A stretch of 64,000 nucleotides of DNA from Subdoligranulum variabile. GTDB lineage: Bacteria > Bacillota > Clostridia > Oscillospirales > Ruminococcaceae. Location: contig QAKI01000052.1 in the NCBI GenBank assembly GCA_003343905.1, forward strand, positions 13,003-77,002, read 5' to 3'. Both the position numbers and the translations under genes were made by a program. Shown piece after piece: positions 52,664 to 61,624 of the stretch (positions are counted from its first letter, which is position 1; each line of letters starts with the position of its first letter). The notes under the pieces are model-generated. The model was not told the DNA's origin, did not search any database, and saw only the letters and a program-made list of their open reading frames with translations.

Positions 52664-53950
52664 TTACTGTTTCTTCTTTTTGGCTTCCTCATCCAACAGA
52701 CGGTTGGAGATGATATCCAACTGTTCGACGCGCTCGTAGCGGTCGGCCAGGTCGCTCTGTTCCAGCGTTTCGTAGGACGGTTCGCCGTGGAATACCAGCT
52801 TGAGCAGCAGCGGCGTGAAGATCGTGCAGAACACGATCATGATGACGATGGGGCCGGAGAACACCGGGTTCAGCAGGTTCAGCGCCATGCCTTTGTCGGC
52901 CACGATCAGCGCGACCTCGCCGCGGCAGACCATGCCGCAGCCCACCTGCACGCACTGGCGCGTTTTGAAGCCGCTGAATTTGGCGCCCAGCCCGCAGCCG
53001 ATCAGCTTGGACACCACGGCCACGATCACCAGCAGCACGGTGAACAGCAGGATGGCCGCGTCCATCTTGGGGATGGTCACTTTCAGGCCGATGCTGGCGA
53101 AGAACACCGGCGACAGCAGCAGGTAGGACAGGACCGAGAACTTGCTCTCCACATAGGACGCCTTGGACGTGCAGGAGATCACCAGGCCCGCGGCGAACGC
53201 ACCGATGATATCGGCCACGCCGAACCATTCCTCGGCCACATAGGCCATCAGAAGGCAGAGCACGAACGCCGCGATCGGGAAGCGGTGCAGGTTCTGTTCA
53301 TGCACGCGGGTCTCGTACCAGCGGATGGCGCGCTCCATCAGGAAGCCCACCACGCAGACGAAGACGAAGAACGCCAGCACCTTGAGCAGCACGACCAGGA
53401 TGCTGACGTCGGCCCCCGCCATGCTGGTGACCAGCGTCAGGCAGATCAGGCCCAGCACGTCGTCGATCAGCGCCGCCGCCAGGATCGTGTTGCCCACCTT
53501 GGTGGACAGCTTGCCCATCTCTTTCAGGGTCTCCACCGTGATGCTGACCGAGGTGGCCGTCAGGATGGTGCCCATGAACAGGTTTTGCAGGAACACGTCG
53601 CCGGGGTAGCTGAATTCGCCCTTGTTGAATACCGACATCAGCGCAAAGCCCAGGCCCAGCGGCACCAGCACGCCGCACAGGGCGACCAGCAGGCCGGCCT
53701 TGCCGGTCTTGCGCAGTTCCTTCAAATCGGTGCCGATACCGGCCGAGAACATGATGACGATGACGCCCAGTTCCGACACCTGGGAAAGAAAGTCCGTATT
53801 TTGCAGCCAGCCCAGGCACGCGGGGCCCAGGATCAGCCCGGCCAGCAGCGCGCCCACCACCTGCGGGAGCTGCACGCGCCGCGTCAGCAGGCCAAAGACC
53901 TTGGTGGTGACCAAGATGAGGGCAATATCCAGCAGATAACCATACCCCAT
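52664..53950 (-). CDS. Cation:proton antiporter (CPA2 family)
   Basis: A 428-residue membrane protein with about 12 helices. The family motif PQVVGALLAGLILGPACLGWL lies near the start, and AALIDDVLGLICLTLV contains the conserved Asp pair for ion exchange. It ends with a short cytoplasmic tail (ETLEQSDLADRYERVEQLD...KKKKQ), with no TrkA-N domain. It exchanges Na+ or K+ for protons to control pH or salt. AAGGAGTG precedes the ATG at 53950, which fits the family start MGYGYLLDIALIL. Confidence 0.9.
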   Translation of the reverse strand: MGYGYLLDIALILVTTKVFGLLTRRVQLPQVVGALLAGLILGPACLGWLQNTDFLSQVSELGVIVIMFSAGIGTDLKELRKTGKAGLLVALCGVLVPLGLGFALMSVFNKGEFSYPGDVFLQNLFMGTILTATSVSITVETLKEMGKLSTKVGNTILAAALIDDVLGLICLTLVTSMAGADVSILVVLLKVLAFFVFVCVVGFLMERAIRWYETRVHEQNLHRFPIAAFVLCLLMAYVAEEWFGVADIIGAFAAGLVISCTSKASYVESKFSVLSYLLLSPVFFASIGLKVTIPKMDAAILLFTVLLVIVAVVSKLIGCGLGAKFSGFKTRQCVQVGCGMVCRGEVALIVADKGMALNLLNPVFSGPIVIMIVFCTIFTPLLLKLVFHGEPSYETLEQSDLADRYERVEQLDIISNRLLDEEAKKKKQ

Positions 53951-54163
53951 ACACAAACACTCCTTGCTTTTTATATGAACATTCCGGGAAACACCACAGC
54001 GGGGCCGTCCGCCCCCAAAAGCAGGATGCCGGGCCGCCTCCGCAGGGGGATCTTTGCCGGGCCCGGTCGCATAAAAAATGGCGGGGAGCACCCCCGCCCT
54101 CGATGGGCGCGGCGTTGCCGCCTGCCCAAAGAAGATACAAACGATTCGTTTTTACCTCTGATT

Positions 54164-54192
54164 ACGATACCATATTTGTACATTTTTGTCAA
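54164..54192 (-). promoter_or_regulatory. Promoter of the antiporter gene
   Basis: TTGACA (54187-54192), a 17-bp spacer and TATCGT (54164-54169) on the minus strand, leaving a leader of about 210 bases that contains small GC-rich hairpins. Confidence 0.65.
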
Positions 54193-54236
54193 TACTTATT
54201 CCGAAACCCCGCACAGGTTTTGTAGGGAGCACATAA

Positions 54237-54275
54237 AACCGGCCGCGCGCCCCCGCCGGGGCGGGGGCGGGCGGT
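54237..54275 (-). terminator. Terminator of the glycyl-radical operon
   Basis: CGCCCCCGCC with GGCGGGGGCG forms a stem on the minus strand, followed by CGCGGCCGGTTTTATG. The U-tract is short. Confidence 0.55.
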
Positions 54276-54301
54276 CCGCTCAAAGGCCCTCAAACCGGGC
54301 G
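54270..54301. repeat. 32-bp direct repeat at the glycyl-radical enzyme 3' end
   Basis: Identical to 57557-57588. Here it includes the last eight codons of the glycyl-radical enzyme (coding strand, ...ARFEGL, stop), so this is the likely source copy. Confidence 0.85.
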
Positions 54302-56463
54302 ATGAATTCGTCCTGCACTTCCCGGGGCAGGTCCACAAAGTGGGCGCTGACGCCCCACATGCGCACGATCAGGTCCCGGTATTCCTCCGGGTGCAGGCGG
54401 GCGTTTTTGAGTTCCTCGCCGTTGATGACGTTGGGCTGGTGCTGGCCGCCGCCCAGCGCAAAGTAGTTGCGCAGAAGTTCCGCGAACAGTTCCGGCCCGT
54501 CGTTTGCCTGGAACACCGTGGAAAAATACTGCAACATGACGCAGAAGTTCCACTGGTACAGCCGCGGGTCGATCTTGGCCGCCGACCGCAGGGCCGCCGT
54601 GGGGCCGTTCTTCATGGTGCCGTTCTCCGGCGAAAGGGTCACCGGCACCGGCTCCCCGGCCTTTCTGCCCTCCGGCGTGGCCGGCAGCACCCGGCCGTCC
54701 CCCACGGGATGAGGCTGGTGGATACCGGCCAGATGCCGGCCGCCCGTGGGCGTGCGGTAGCGCAGGACCTCCCGGCAGGCAAACTCCAGAAGTTCCTTGC
54801 CGGGCAGGTCCACAAAGTCATCGTCATTCGCCCATTTGGGGGCCGTCCAAAGCAGTTGCCGCATGGGTTCCCGGCCTTCAAAATTCCGGCGGCAGGCGTC
54901 CAGCACCTGCGACAGGGCGAAGCGTTTTTCCTCAAAGACCCGTTTGCGCAGCGCCGCCAGCGCGTTGACCCCCACCGCCGGGTTGGCGATCATAAAACCG
55001 CGGTCCGGCAGGGGGCACCCGAACCAACTGACGTCGGTGCCGGTCTCCAGGCAGTTGTCGAACAGGGCCGAGGTGATGGGCAAAGGCGACATCAACGGCG
55101 CGGCAACGTCCCAGCCGATCCTGCCCGCGGCCGCCTGCTCCCGCAGGAAGGCCGGGTCCCCGGCCACATATTCCCGCACGGCCTTTTCCCGCAGGTTGTA
55201 CTCCGTAATCCTTTGCCGGATATGGCGGGCGGTCACCGCCTTGCAGGCTTCCAGAAATTCCGGGAAGGAACCATCGTCCGGCAGTTCCCCCATCGCTTCC
55301 AGCACGACCCGCGCCATATCGACGCTGCCGCTGGTGTAAAAGTCCCCGCGGCCCGGAATGTTCATGTCCTGGCAGAGGTCGAAGGCGTAGTTGCGGGCTT
55401 CCCTCACCGGGATGCCCGCGGCCGTCATGCTGGCGATCAGCGAATCGTCGTTATAGTACGCGATGCAATTCAGGCCGGAAACGGTCAGCGCCGCGCATTT
55501 GCGCAAGAACTCCGGCGGATTTTTGCTGTGGATGCGGCAGGAAAGCTGCGGTTCCGGCAGGCGGATCTTCCCGGCCGCTTCCAGAAAGGCCATCGTCACC
55601 GGGTTGACCGCGTCCTCGCCGTCCGGCGTAACGCCGCCGAGGGTGATGTTCAACTGGCCTTCCTGCGCGCCGAAATACTCCGCCTTGAGGTCGGCGCCGT
55701 CGTACATTTTGATCATCAGGCACTCGATCAGCTGCCGGGCTTCCGCCGGGGCGACCGTGTGGTAATAGGGGTACAAAATCTGGTCCAGCCGCCCGTAGTT
55801 GACCCAGTGGAAGTTTTCCACGATGGTGGCCAGGCTTGCAAACCAGAGAAGCTGCACGGCCTCCCGGAAGTCCCGCGGCGGTTCCTGTGCGATCCAGCGG
55901 CAGGTCTCCGCGATCTTTTGCAGCTCGGCCCTGCGGGGCGGTCCGGCGTGTTCGGCCAGCGCCGCCGCGTAGTCCCCGTACCGCAGCACCCAGCGGGACA
56001 CCGCCTCATAGGCCGTCGCCACGGCCTGGAGCCAGCCCTTTTTCAAGGGGGAATCGGCCGTTTCCATCGCCGTCCGGGCCATCTGTACGATCCCGGCGAT
56101 CCCCATGCGCAGGATGCGGCCAAAGTCCGGGGTATAGTGGGCTTTGGTGAAAAATTCCCCGTCCGCGCCGCCAAATTCCGCCCGGTCCCGGTCCGAAAGA
56201 TACGGCGGCATGGCAAGGATCTCCATATCGGACTTGTCCAGGAATTCGTTCCGGTGGCCGTAGAGGGTGCGGCTCCCCACGATCAGTTCCTGTTCCCCGA
56301 TAAAAAGGGGCATCCCGTCCAGGATCATCGCCATCGCCCGGGCCTTGCGCTCGGCAATGGTCCCCGGCAGGTCCACCGCGGACCAGGCGGCGGGCAGCGC
56401 GGCCCGGCAGCTTTTGTGAACGCCGTCGCGGGCGTTTTTGCGTAAAAATTCCGTTCGCGTCAT
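54280..56463 (-). CDS. Glycyl-radical enzyme (pyruvate formate-lyase-like) with non-canonical motifs
   Basis: A 727-residue protein with the PFL-like barrel and C-terminal glycyl-radical domain. The expected thiyl Cys is C364 in AFDLCQDMNIPGRG, followed by Asp366 where known dehydratases and lyases usually have Glu (GCxE). The radical loop reads RMWGVSAHFVDLP with Gly704; the usual RVxGY becomes RMWGV. The activase gene overlaps its start by 4 bases. Substrate is unknown; it is not classical PFL (which has two adjacent Cys). Length is shorter than most dehydratase types. Confidence 0.88.
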   Translation of the reverse strand: MTRTEFLRKNARDGVHKSCRAALPAAWSAVDLPGTIAERKARAMAMILDGMPLFIGEQELIVGSRTLYGHRNEFLDKSDMEILAMPPYLSDRDRAEFGGADGEFFTKAHYTPDFGRILRMGIAGIVQMARTAMETADSPLKKGWLQAVATAYEAVSRWVLRYGDYAAALAEHAGPPRRAELQKIAETCRWIAQEPPRDFREAVQLLWFASLATIVENFHWVNYGRLDQILYPYYHTVAPAEARQLIECLMIKMYDGADLKAEYFGAQEGQLNITLGGVTPDGEDAVNPVTMAFLEAAGKIRLPEPQLSCRIHSKNPPEFLRKCAALTVSGLNCIAYYNDDSLIASMTAAGIPVREARNYAFDLCQDMNIPGRGDFYTSGSVDMARVVLEAMGELPDDGSFPEFLEACKAVTARHIRQRITEYNLREKAVREYVAGDPAFLREQAAAGRIGWDVAAPLMSPLPITSALFDNCLETGTDVSWFGCPLPDRGFMIANPAVGVNALAALRKRVFEEKRFALSQVLDACRRNFEGREPMRQLLWTAPKWANDDDFVDLPGKELLEFACREVLRYRTPTGGRHLAGIHQPHPVGDGRVLPATPEGRKAGEPVPVTLSPENGTMKNGPTAALRSAAKIDPRLYQWNFCVMLQYFSTVFQANDGPELFAELLRNYFALGGGQHQPNVINGEELKNARLHPEEYRDLIVRMWGVSAHFVDLPREVQDEFIARFEGL

Positions 56464-57377
56464 GGTGTTTCCGTCCTTTTCGCCCCCTGCACCGGCAGAT
56501 CCAGGCGTTGAAATATGCGATAGTATTCTTCCATCCGGGCATGGCTGACCGCCCGGCCGCCGTCGTCCGGCGTGGGCATTCCGATCTGGGCATACTTGCC
56601 GCGCCCCAGCTTGTGGTAGGGCATCAGTTCAATCTGTTCCGCACCGGCGTTTTCCTTCAGGAAGGCGGCGATCCCGGCCATTTCTTCCGCCGAAGCGTTG
56701 AACCCGCCGATCACCGGCACGCGGACCCAGACCCGGCAGCCCTTTTGCATCAGCCGCCGGTAGTTTTGCAGGATGCGGGCGTTGTCCGCGCCCGTACCGG
56801 CCCGGTGGACCTCCGGCGTGACCGCCTTGATGTCGTATAGGAACAGGTCCGTCCGCGCCGCCAGCGCGTCCAGCGTTGCTTCCGGCATAAGGCCGCAGGT
56901 GTCCACCGCCGTGTGAAGCCCCGCTTCGCGGCAGAGGGCCAGCGTTTCCAGCAAAAATTCCGGCTGGCGGCTGCACTCCCCGCCGGAGAACGTGACGCCG
57001 CCTTTTTGGCCGTAGAAGGGGCGGTCCCGCAGCACGGCCTCCAGCGTTTCCTGCGGCGTCATCCACCGCCCCGCCAGGCGAAGCGCCCCGGAAGGGCAGC
57101 GCGCCGCGCAGGCCCCGCAGGCGGCGCACCGGGCAAAGTCCACCCGCCGGCCGCCCGCTGCGGCAAGCTGCGCGTTTTGGGGGCAGACGGCCTGGCATTC
57201 CCCGCACAAAATGCAGTCCTCGGCCAGGAATTGCAGCTGGACGCGCGGTTCCAGCCCTTCGGGATTGTGGCACCAGCCGCAGCACAGCGGGCAGCCTTTC
57301 AGGAAAACCGTCGTCCGCGCCCCCGGTCCGTCGTGGACGGAAAATCTCTGAATATCAAAAACGAGCCCTTTGATCGT
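56460..57377 (-). CDS. Glycyl-radical enzyme activase (radical SAM) with unusual start
   Basis: A radical-SAM activase of about 305 residues. The cluster motif GCPLCCGWCHNPEG (CX3CX2C) lies near residue 30, and two ferredoxin-like clusters follow: CILCGECQAVCP and CAACGACAARCP. SFSGGECSRQPEF and DIKAVTPEVHRAGTG are later SAM motifs. The open frame begins right after TGA at 57378-57380. No ATG, GTG or TTG precedes the N-terminal motif DIQRFSVHDGPG; only ACG (57375-57377), ATC or a frame-shifted ATG (57379-57381) is available. It overlaps the enzyme gene by 4 bases. Confidence 0.82.
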   Translation of the reverse strand, partial: TIKGLVFDIQRFSVHDGPGARTTVFLKGCPLCCGWCHNPEGLEPRVQLQFLAEDCILCGECQAVCPQNAQLAAAGGRRVDFARCAACGACAARCPSGALRLAGRWMTPQETLEAVLRDRPFYGQKGGVTFSGGECSRQPEFLLETLALCREAGLHTAVDTCGLMPEATLDALAARTDLFLYDIKAVTPEVHRAGTGADNARILQNYRRLMQKGCRVWVRVPVIGGFNASAEEMAGIAAFLKENAGAEQIELMPYHKLGRGKYAQIGMPTPDDGGRAVSHARMEEYYRIFQRLDLPVQGAKRTETP

Positions 57378-57414
57378 TCATTCCCCCAAACGGCAGAGAC
57401 CGAATTTAGCCCCT

Positions 57415-57443
57415 ACTATAGCATACCGGGTCGCAAATGTAAA
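57415..57443 (-). promoter_or_regulatory. Promoter of the activase/glycyl-radical operon
   Basis: TTTACA (57438-57443), a 17-bp spacer and TATAGT (57415-57420) on the minus strand, about 38 bases from the start region. Confidence 0.6.
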
Positions 57444-57446
57444 GCA

Positions 57447-57485
57447 GAAAAAAACGCCGCCGGGACGTGTTCCGTCCGGCGGCTT
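57447..57485 (-). terminator. Terminator of the S41 peptidase gene
   Basis: GCCGCCGGAC pairs with GTCCCGGCGGC (one bulge) around GGAACAC, followed by GTTTTTTTC on the minus strand. Confidence 0.85.
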
Positions 57486-57556
57486 TGGAAGAATTTTTTT
57501 GCCGTTTCTTCGCTTTATTTTTTTACAAGAAGCGCCCCGCGCCGCCCTGTGGGGGG

Positions 57557-57588
57557 GGCGGTCCGCTCAAAGGCCCTCAAACCGGGCG
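57557..57588. repeat. 32-bp direct repeat, displaced copy
   Basis: Exact copy of the 54270-54301 segment, including the C-terminal codons of the glycyl-radical enzyme, now in the gap after the S41 peptidase gene with no matching upstream coding sequence. Confidence 0.85.
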
Positions 57589-57610
57589 GGGCCGGTCTGC
57601 AAGGCGGGCG

Positions 57611-59401
57611 CTATGGGTCCGCGGACAGGATCAGATCGACCGCGGTTTCCATCAGGACGTCCCGCCCCTGCCGCAGATCCTGCGCCGTGGGGCGGCAGAA
57701 TATATCCGGCTGCACTCCCACCCGCTGGATGGTCTCCCCCTCCGGCGTATAAACGCCGAAGCTGGAGAATACCACCTGCACACCGGCGGGCAGCTTGATC
57801 TCCACGATATCACCGTCCGCCCCGATCGAAGGGCTGCCCACTACCACCGCACGGGGCGCCTGACGCAGGGCCATGGCGGTGGTCTCGCTCTGGCTCTGGC
57901 TGAACTCGTTGATCAGCAGCACGACCTTTCCTTCATAGAGGGGGTAGTCGTCCCGGTCGGACAGTCCCATCATCTTGCTGTAACCGGCGCCGGTGTAGTT
58001 GGGCATTCGGTAAAAGTTGCCGGGCCGCAGCGGATCAGGAAAATCAAAGGCTATGAACTGCCGGAGTTCCGGGATCAAATATTCCCCCAGAAGATAGACG
58101 ATCGGATAGGCCGGATACTCCCGCAGGTCCACGATGATGCCTTCCGTATCCGCAAAATCCTCCATCAGCCGCTCCACATCCCCATCTTTCAGGGCGCCGG
58201 GGTCGATATAGCCGATCTGCCCGTCCTCGATCCGTCCGTTTTTCCAGGGATTTTCCGGCACAAAACAGGCGGGCCGCGTCTGGACCGTCAAGGTCATGGG
58301 GGTCCCTTCCCGTTCCACCGTCACCTGCGCGGTGGGGCCTGCCGTCCTGAGCAGGGCGATGCAAAACCAATACCCGTATTTACCCGGTTCGGGCACCGGC
58401 AGGACGGTTCCCAGTTCCGCGATGCGGTCGGCCATGCTCACCCCGTCCACCGCCGTGATCACATCCCCTTTTTGCAGGGTTTGTTCGCCCTCGGCCACGG
58501 CGTCCACCACCGCCCGGCCTTCCAGGATCATACAGTGACAGGGCAGATTTTCCTCCCCGAAATACTCATCGAGATAGTTTCTCCCTCCGCCGAACATGAC
58601 ATGCACATCGCCGGTTTTTGCCATCATTTTCCCCAGGACCAACACATAATCCCGCTTCGATTCTGCCCCCAGCATGGCGTGGATGCCCTGCCGGAGCGCC
58701 TCGTCCCAGTCCCCGTCCGTCAGGGCGAGATAGGGCGAGTAATAGGCAAAGGCATTCCACAGCCGGAATACCGCCAGCAGCTTGACGCCGTCGTCAGCGT
58801 CCTGCAGCGGGTAATCCTGCTCCGCGGCAAAACTGACCTTTTCCCCGGTGCCTTCCCCTTGAAAAGCCGCGTAGCCGTTGCGCCGGTCGCTGATCTCCAG
58901 CCGGGAAAGCCCTTCCAGGTAGGCGCAGAGGTCCGCCCCCCAAACCGCCCGGTCGGAGATCCAGGAAAGGTCCGCCGTAATGGAACCATTCTGTTCTTCC
59001 AGCATCCGCCAGAACGCAGCCGTTTCACTGGTCGCCGCCTGCGGCGTTTCCTCGTAAGGGAAGCCGCACAGCCAGTCGTACAGCACACGGTTGACCTCCG
59101 CCGGGCTTTCCGCCGCCGCCACCTGGGGCATCACCCGGAACAGTTCCGCGTCCCAGTTGATATCGCCCGCAATGATGTCCGGGTGGTAGTATTTCACAAA
59201 GCCCCAGACTTTCGCCAGTTTATACAGGTTTTCTTCCTGCGCCGCGTCCAGGGTCCCCAGTTCAATGCCCGATCCCTGCCGGAATTCTTCGTCCCGGTTC
59301 CGTCCCAGGGCAGGATTGACCGACTCCCGAAACACGACAAGCACGATACCGCACAGCGCCAGCACAACTGCACATACGATCCACCAGCGTTTGCCTTTCA
59401 T
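57611..59401 (-). CDS. S41-like (C-terminal processing) peptidase, membrane anchored
   Basis: A 596-residue protein with an N-terminal membrane helix (about residues 7-25) and an external region. An N-terminal domain with WGFVKYYHPDIIAGDINWD leads into a PDZ-like stretch (LQKGDVITAVDGVSMADRI) and the S41 core. The core contains KVVLLINEFSQSQSETTAMAL (candidate nucleophile Ser in the SQSE box) and VVGSPSIGADGDIVEI. Family members cleave unfolded or C-terminal peptides. It is monocistronic, with a promoter at 59614-59642. Confidence 0.8.
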   Translation of the reverse strand: MKGKRWWIVCAVVLALCGIVLVVFRESVNPALGRNRDEEFRQGSGIELGTLDAAQEENLYKLAKVWGFVKYYHPDIIAGDINWDAELFRVMPQVAAAESPAEVNRVLYDWLCGFPYEETPQAATSETAAFWRMLEEQNGSITADLSWISDRAVWGADLCAYLEGLSRLEISDRRNGYAAFQGEGTGEKVSFAAEQDYPLQDADDGVKLLAVFRLWNAFAYYSPYLALTDGDWDEALRQGIHAMLGAESKRDYVLVLGKMMAKTGDVHVMFGGGRNYLDEYFGEENLPCHCMILEGRAVVDAVAEGEQTLQKGDVITAVDGVSMADRIAELGTVLPVPEPGKYGYWFCIALLRTAGPTAQVTVEREGTPMTLTVQTRPACFVPENPWKNGRIEDGQIGYIDPGALKDGDVERLMEDFADTEGIIVDLREYPAYPIVYLLGEYLIPELRQFIAFDFPDPLRPGNFYRMPNYTGAGYSKMMGLSDRDDYPLYEGKVVLLINEFSQSQSETTAMALRQAPRAVVVGSPSIGADGDIVEIKLPAGVQVVFSSFGVYTPEGETIQRVGVQPDIFCRPTAQDLRQGRDVLMETAVDLILSADP

Positions 59402-59613
59402 AAGGCACCTCCTTCGGCACAGCGGGGACAGGCTTTCCCGGAGCGTTTTCTTTCGACGGCTTTGTCGCGGCGATTGCCCGCCGGGTCTACAGGAACAGCA
59501 GTACCATCTTTTCTGCCGTCATCCCCTGCGGAAGCAAACCGCCGGAAAAGGCCGCGCCGCGCACATTCAGCACGCTTCCCCCGGCAGCGTTTCGTCTCCT
59601 TGGTTATAAAATA

Positions 59614-59642
59614 ATTGTACTGTCTCTGCGTCCTCCCGGCAA
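59614..59642 (-). promoter_or_regulatory. Promoter upstream of the S41 gene
   Basis: TTGCCG (59637-59642), a 17-bp spacer and TACAAT (59614-59619) on the minus strand. The leader is about 210 bases. The rest of the 59402-59850 gap marks the change from GC-rich to AT-rich DNA and shows no convincing gene. Confidence 0.55.
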
Positions 59643-59850
59643 TGTATAAAATGTACGATTTCTTGTAACAAAAGTTGTGTAACATTTCGCCACACCTTGC
59701 GAATCCTACCGGCTGTACCACGGCCCTCCTTGTACCATTCATAAACCTATAACGGATACTCCATTTCTGAAACATCTCAAATAACAAACTCTTCTGAATC
59801 ATCTGTAAAGAGTAGAATTCATCGCACACGGCAAAAATTCTGATCTGCTT

Positions 59851-61014
59851 TTACTGATCGTTCTTTGGAATGATGTCATGAGCATTCTCTTTCATTCTGT
59901 ATACTTTTTTCCAGATATAAATTCCAACATAAAACATAGGCAGCGAAAGTACCGCAGCTGAAATCCACAATGCCCCTGTTAAAAACCTAATGGTGAGAAG
60001 TAATGAACACGTTGGTATAATAAGTATTTTCTTTGTTTCTTTCGTATCACACATGAACAAAATCATCGAAATTATATCTGCCGGGAAAAAATATCTTTCA
60101 TGCATATGGGGCAAAACAAAGGGAATCCAAAAAAGCGAAAACACCGCGATCCACAACAATGTCGATCCTTTGACTTCAATTTTATATTTTTTTACATAAC
60201 ACGCTACTCCCAGCATAATAATTGCAGCCAAAAAAATTCCAATACTGGCAAGTGCGGTGTTTTCATAAAACGCCGGAAACCACGCAAAGAAATTTGGTGC
60301 ATTCATCGAAAGTGCTTTATACGTTCCAGCCTGATTGAAATACAGCAATAGCAGATCTTCAACCGATCGCCCCGCAGCATATGCTGGAAAAATTGTTATC
60401 ACATACACCAGCGGCACCCATAGACAATGGCGAAGTTTTATTTTTTTCTGGAAAAAAAGGGTCAGCAAAAGAGGCGCTAAAAATACCGCTTGTAATTTGA
60501 ACACAAAACTAACGGCAAAGGAGATCATAGCGATATGTGGTTTTTCAGTTTGCAAATAGTATAAACACGCCACCATCGCTGCTGTGTATATTGCATCACA
60601 TTGTGCCCATGCTCCACTATTCAAAAAGACGGTTGGCAAAAACAGAATTGTAGTGTATACTATATTTGACAATCTCACATTTTCCCATATTGCCATCACC
60701 AATTTCTTGCAATAGATGGCTAACACAATATCTCCTATAAATGACACAATTTTTATAGATATGATATCTGGAAGTGGAAAATGCGTAAGCATCGCTAAAA
60801 TATAAATATAGGAAACCATATAATTCCCTACAGGAATTCCAATCGCAGCCAACCCACCGTTTTCTTTCAATTCCAAAAACCAAGGGTGCAGGTAATCAAT
60901 ATAGTCGCCTGAAATCACCGGCAGTAAAAACGCACGTACTATACAGGCAAGAATTGTTATGCAAAGCAACGACCTATTGCCAAGTATATTTTCATAAAAT
61001 TTTCTAATCCTCAT
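59851..61014 (-). CDS. Polytopic GT-C-like protein in an AT-rich island
   Basis: A 387-residue membrane protein with about 10 helices. The first external loop has SGDYIDYLHPWF with acidic residues as in GT-C enzymes, followed by NSGAWAQCDAIY and VLPHMHERYFFPADI, patterns seen in DUF2029/PIG-M-like mannosyltransferase relatives. It may transfer a sugar from a polyprenyl carrier at the membrane. Codon use is AT-rich (many ATA, TTT, AAA), unlike the GC-rich host genes, pointing to horizontal transfer. It is divergent from the ECF sigma gene. Confidence 0.7.
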   Translation of the reverse strand: MRIRKFYENILGNRSLLCITILACIVRAFLLPVISGDYIDYLHPWFLELKENGGLAAIGIPVGNYMVSYIYILAMLTHFPLPDIISIKIVSFIGDIVLAIYCKKLVMAIWENVRLSNIVYTTILFLPTVFLNSGAWAQCDAIYTAAMVACLYYLQTEKPHIAMISFAVSFVFKLQAVFLAPLLLTLFFQKKIKLRHCLWVPLVYVITIFPAYAAGRSVEDLLLLYFNQAGTYKALSMNAPNFFAWFPAFYENTALASIGIFLAAIIMLGVACYVKKYKIEVKGSTLLWIAVFSLFWIPFVLPHMHERYFFPADIISMILFMCDTKETKKILIIPTCSLLLTIRFLTGALWISAAVLSLPMFYVGIYIWKKVYRMKENAHDIIPKNDQ

Positions 61015-61135
61015 GGTTACCTCCCTTGCAAATATGACTTTACTGTAAGCTCATCACCTTACACCTTTCATACACTAAATACCCTCATCCCATTATTTGT
61101 TACACAATAAGTTGCACAAAATTGGAGCCGGAAAA

Positions 61136-61624
61136 TTGTACAATATCGACCAAGAAAGCATGTATCGTTTATATGCGCATCCGGTTTATTGCTTTCTATT
61201 CAGTTTATGTCACAACGCACAGCTTGCTGAGGAATTGACATCTGAAACTTTTTATCAAGCAATTCGATGTATAAACCGGTACGATGGCACTTGTGAATTG
61301 AAATCATGGCTATTTCAAATTGCTAAAAATGTATGGCGCAAAGAGGCGCGTCGCTCTGCACATGCACCAAAATCTATTTCTGAAGAAAAATATGCAGAAA
61401 CTTATCAAATTGAAGACGCTGTCGAAGAATCCATTGATAGAATTGCCTTTTACAAGCAAGTCAATTCATTGGAAGAACCTTATAGAACGGTTGTTTATCT
61501 GCGCCTGTCCGGCGATTTAACCTTTGATGAAATCGGACAAATACTGGATCGCACTAATAATTGGGCGCGAATAATTTATTATAGAGCAAAGGAGAAATTG
61601 AAGAAGCAAAATGAAAAGCAATAA
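61136..61624 (+). CDS. ECF-type RNA polymerase sigma factor
   Basis: A sigma-70 family ECF factor of about 162 residues. Region 2 is visible as YRLYAHPVYCFLFSLCHN...LAEELTSETFYQAI and LKSWLFQIAKNVWR; region 4 as LRLSGDLTFDEIGQILDR and IIYYRAKEKLKK. No ATG fits region 2 fully. A TTG at 61136 lies eight bases after GGAG and gives a complete domain; ATG 61160 and TTG 61097 are alternatives. Its end overlaps the anti-sigma start by 14 bases. AT-rich codon use differs from the host. Confidence 0.8.
   Translation: MYNIDQESMYRLYAHPVYCFLFSLCHNAQLAEELTSETFYQAIRCINRYDGTCELKSWLFQIAKNVWRKEARRSAHAPKSISEEKYAETYQIEDAVEESIDRIAFYKQVNSLEEPYRTVVYLRLSGDLTFDEIGQILDRTNNWARIIYYRAKEKLKKQNEKQ

Noticed and set aside
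59398..59829. 143-codon minus-strand frame between the S41 and GT-C-like genes
   Set aside because: It crosses the composition boundary, has no ribosome-binding site or domain, and covers the promoter of the S41 gene.
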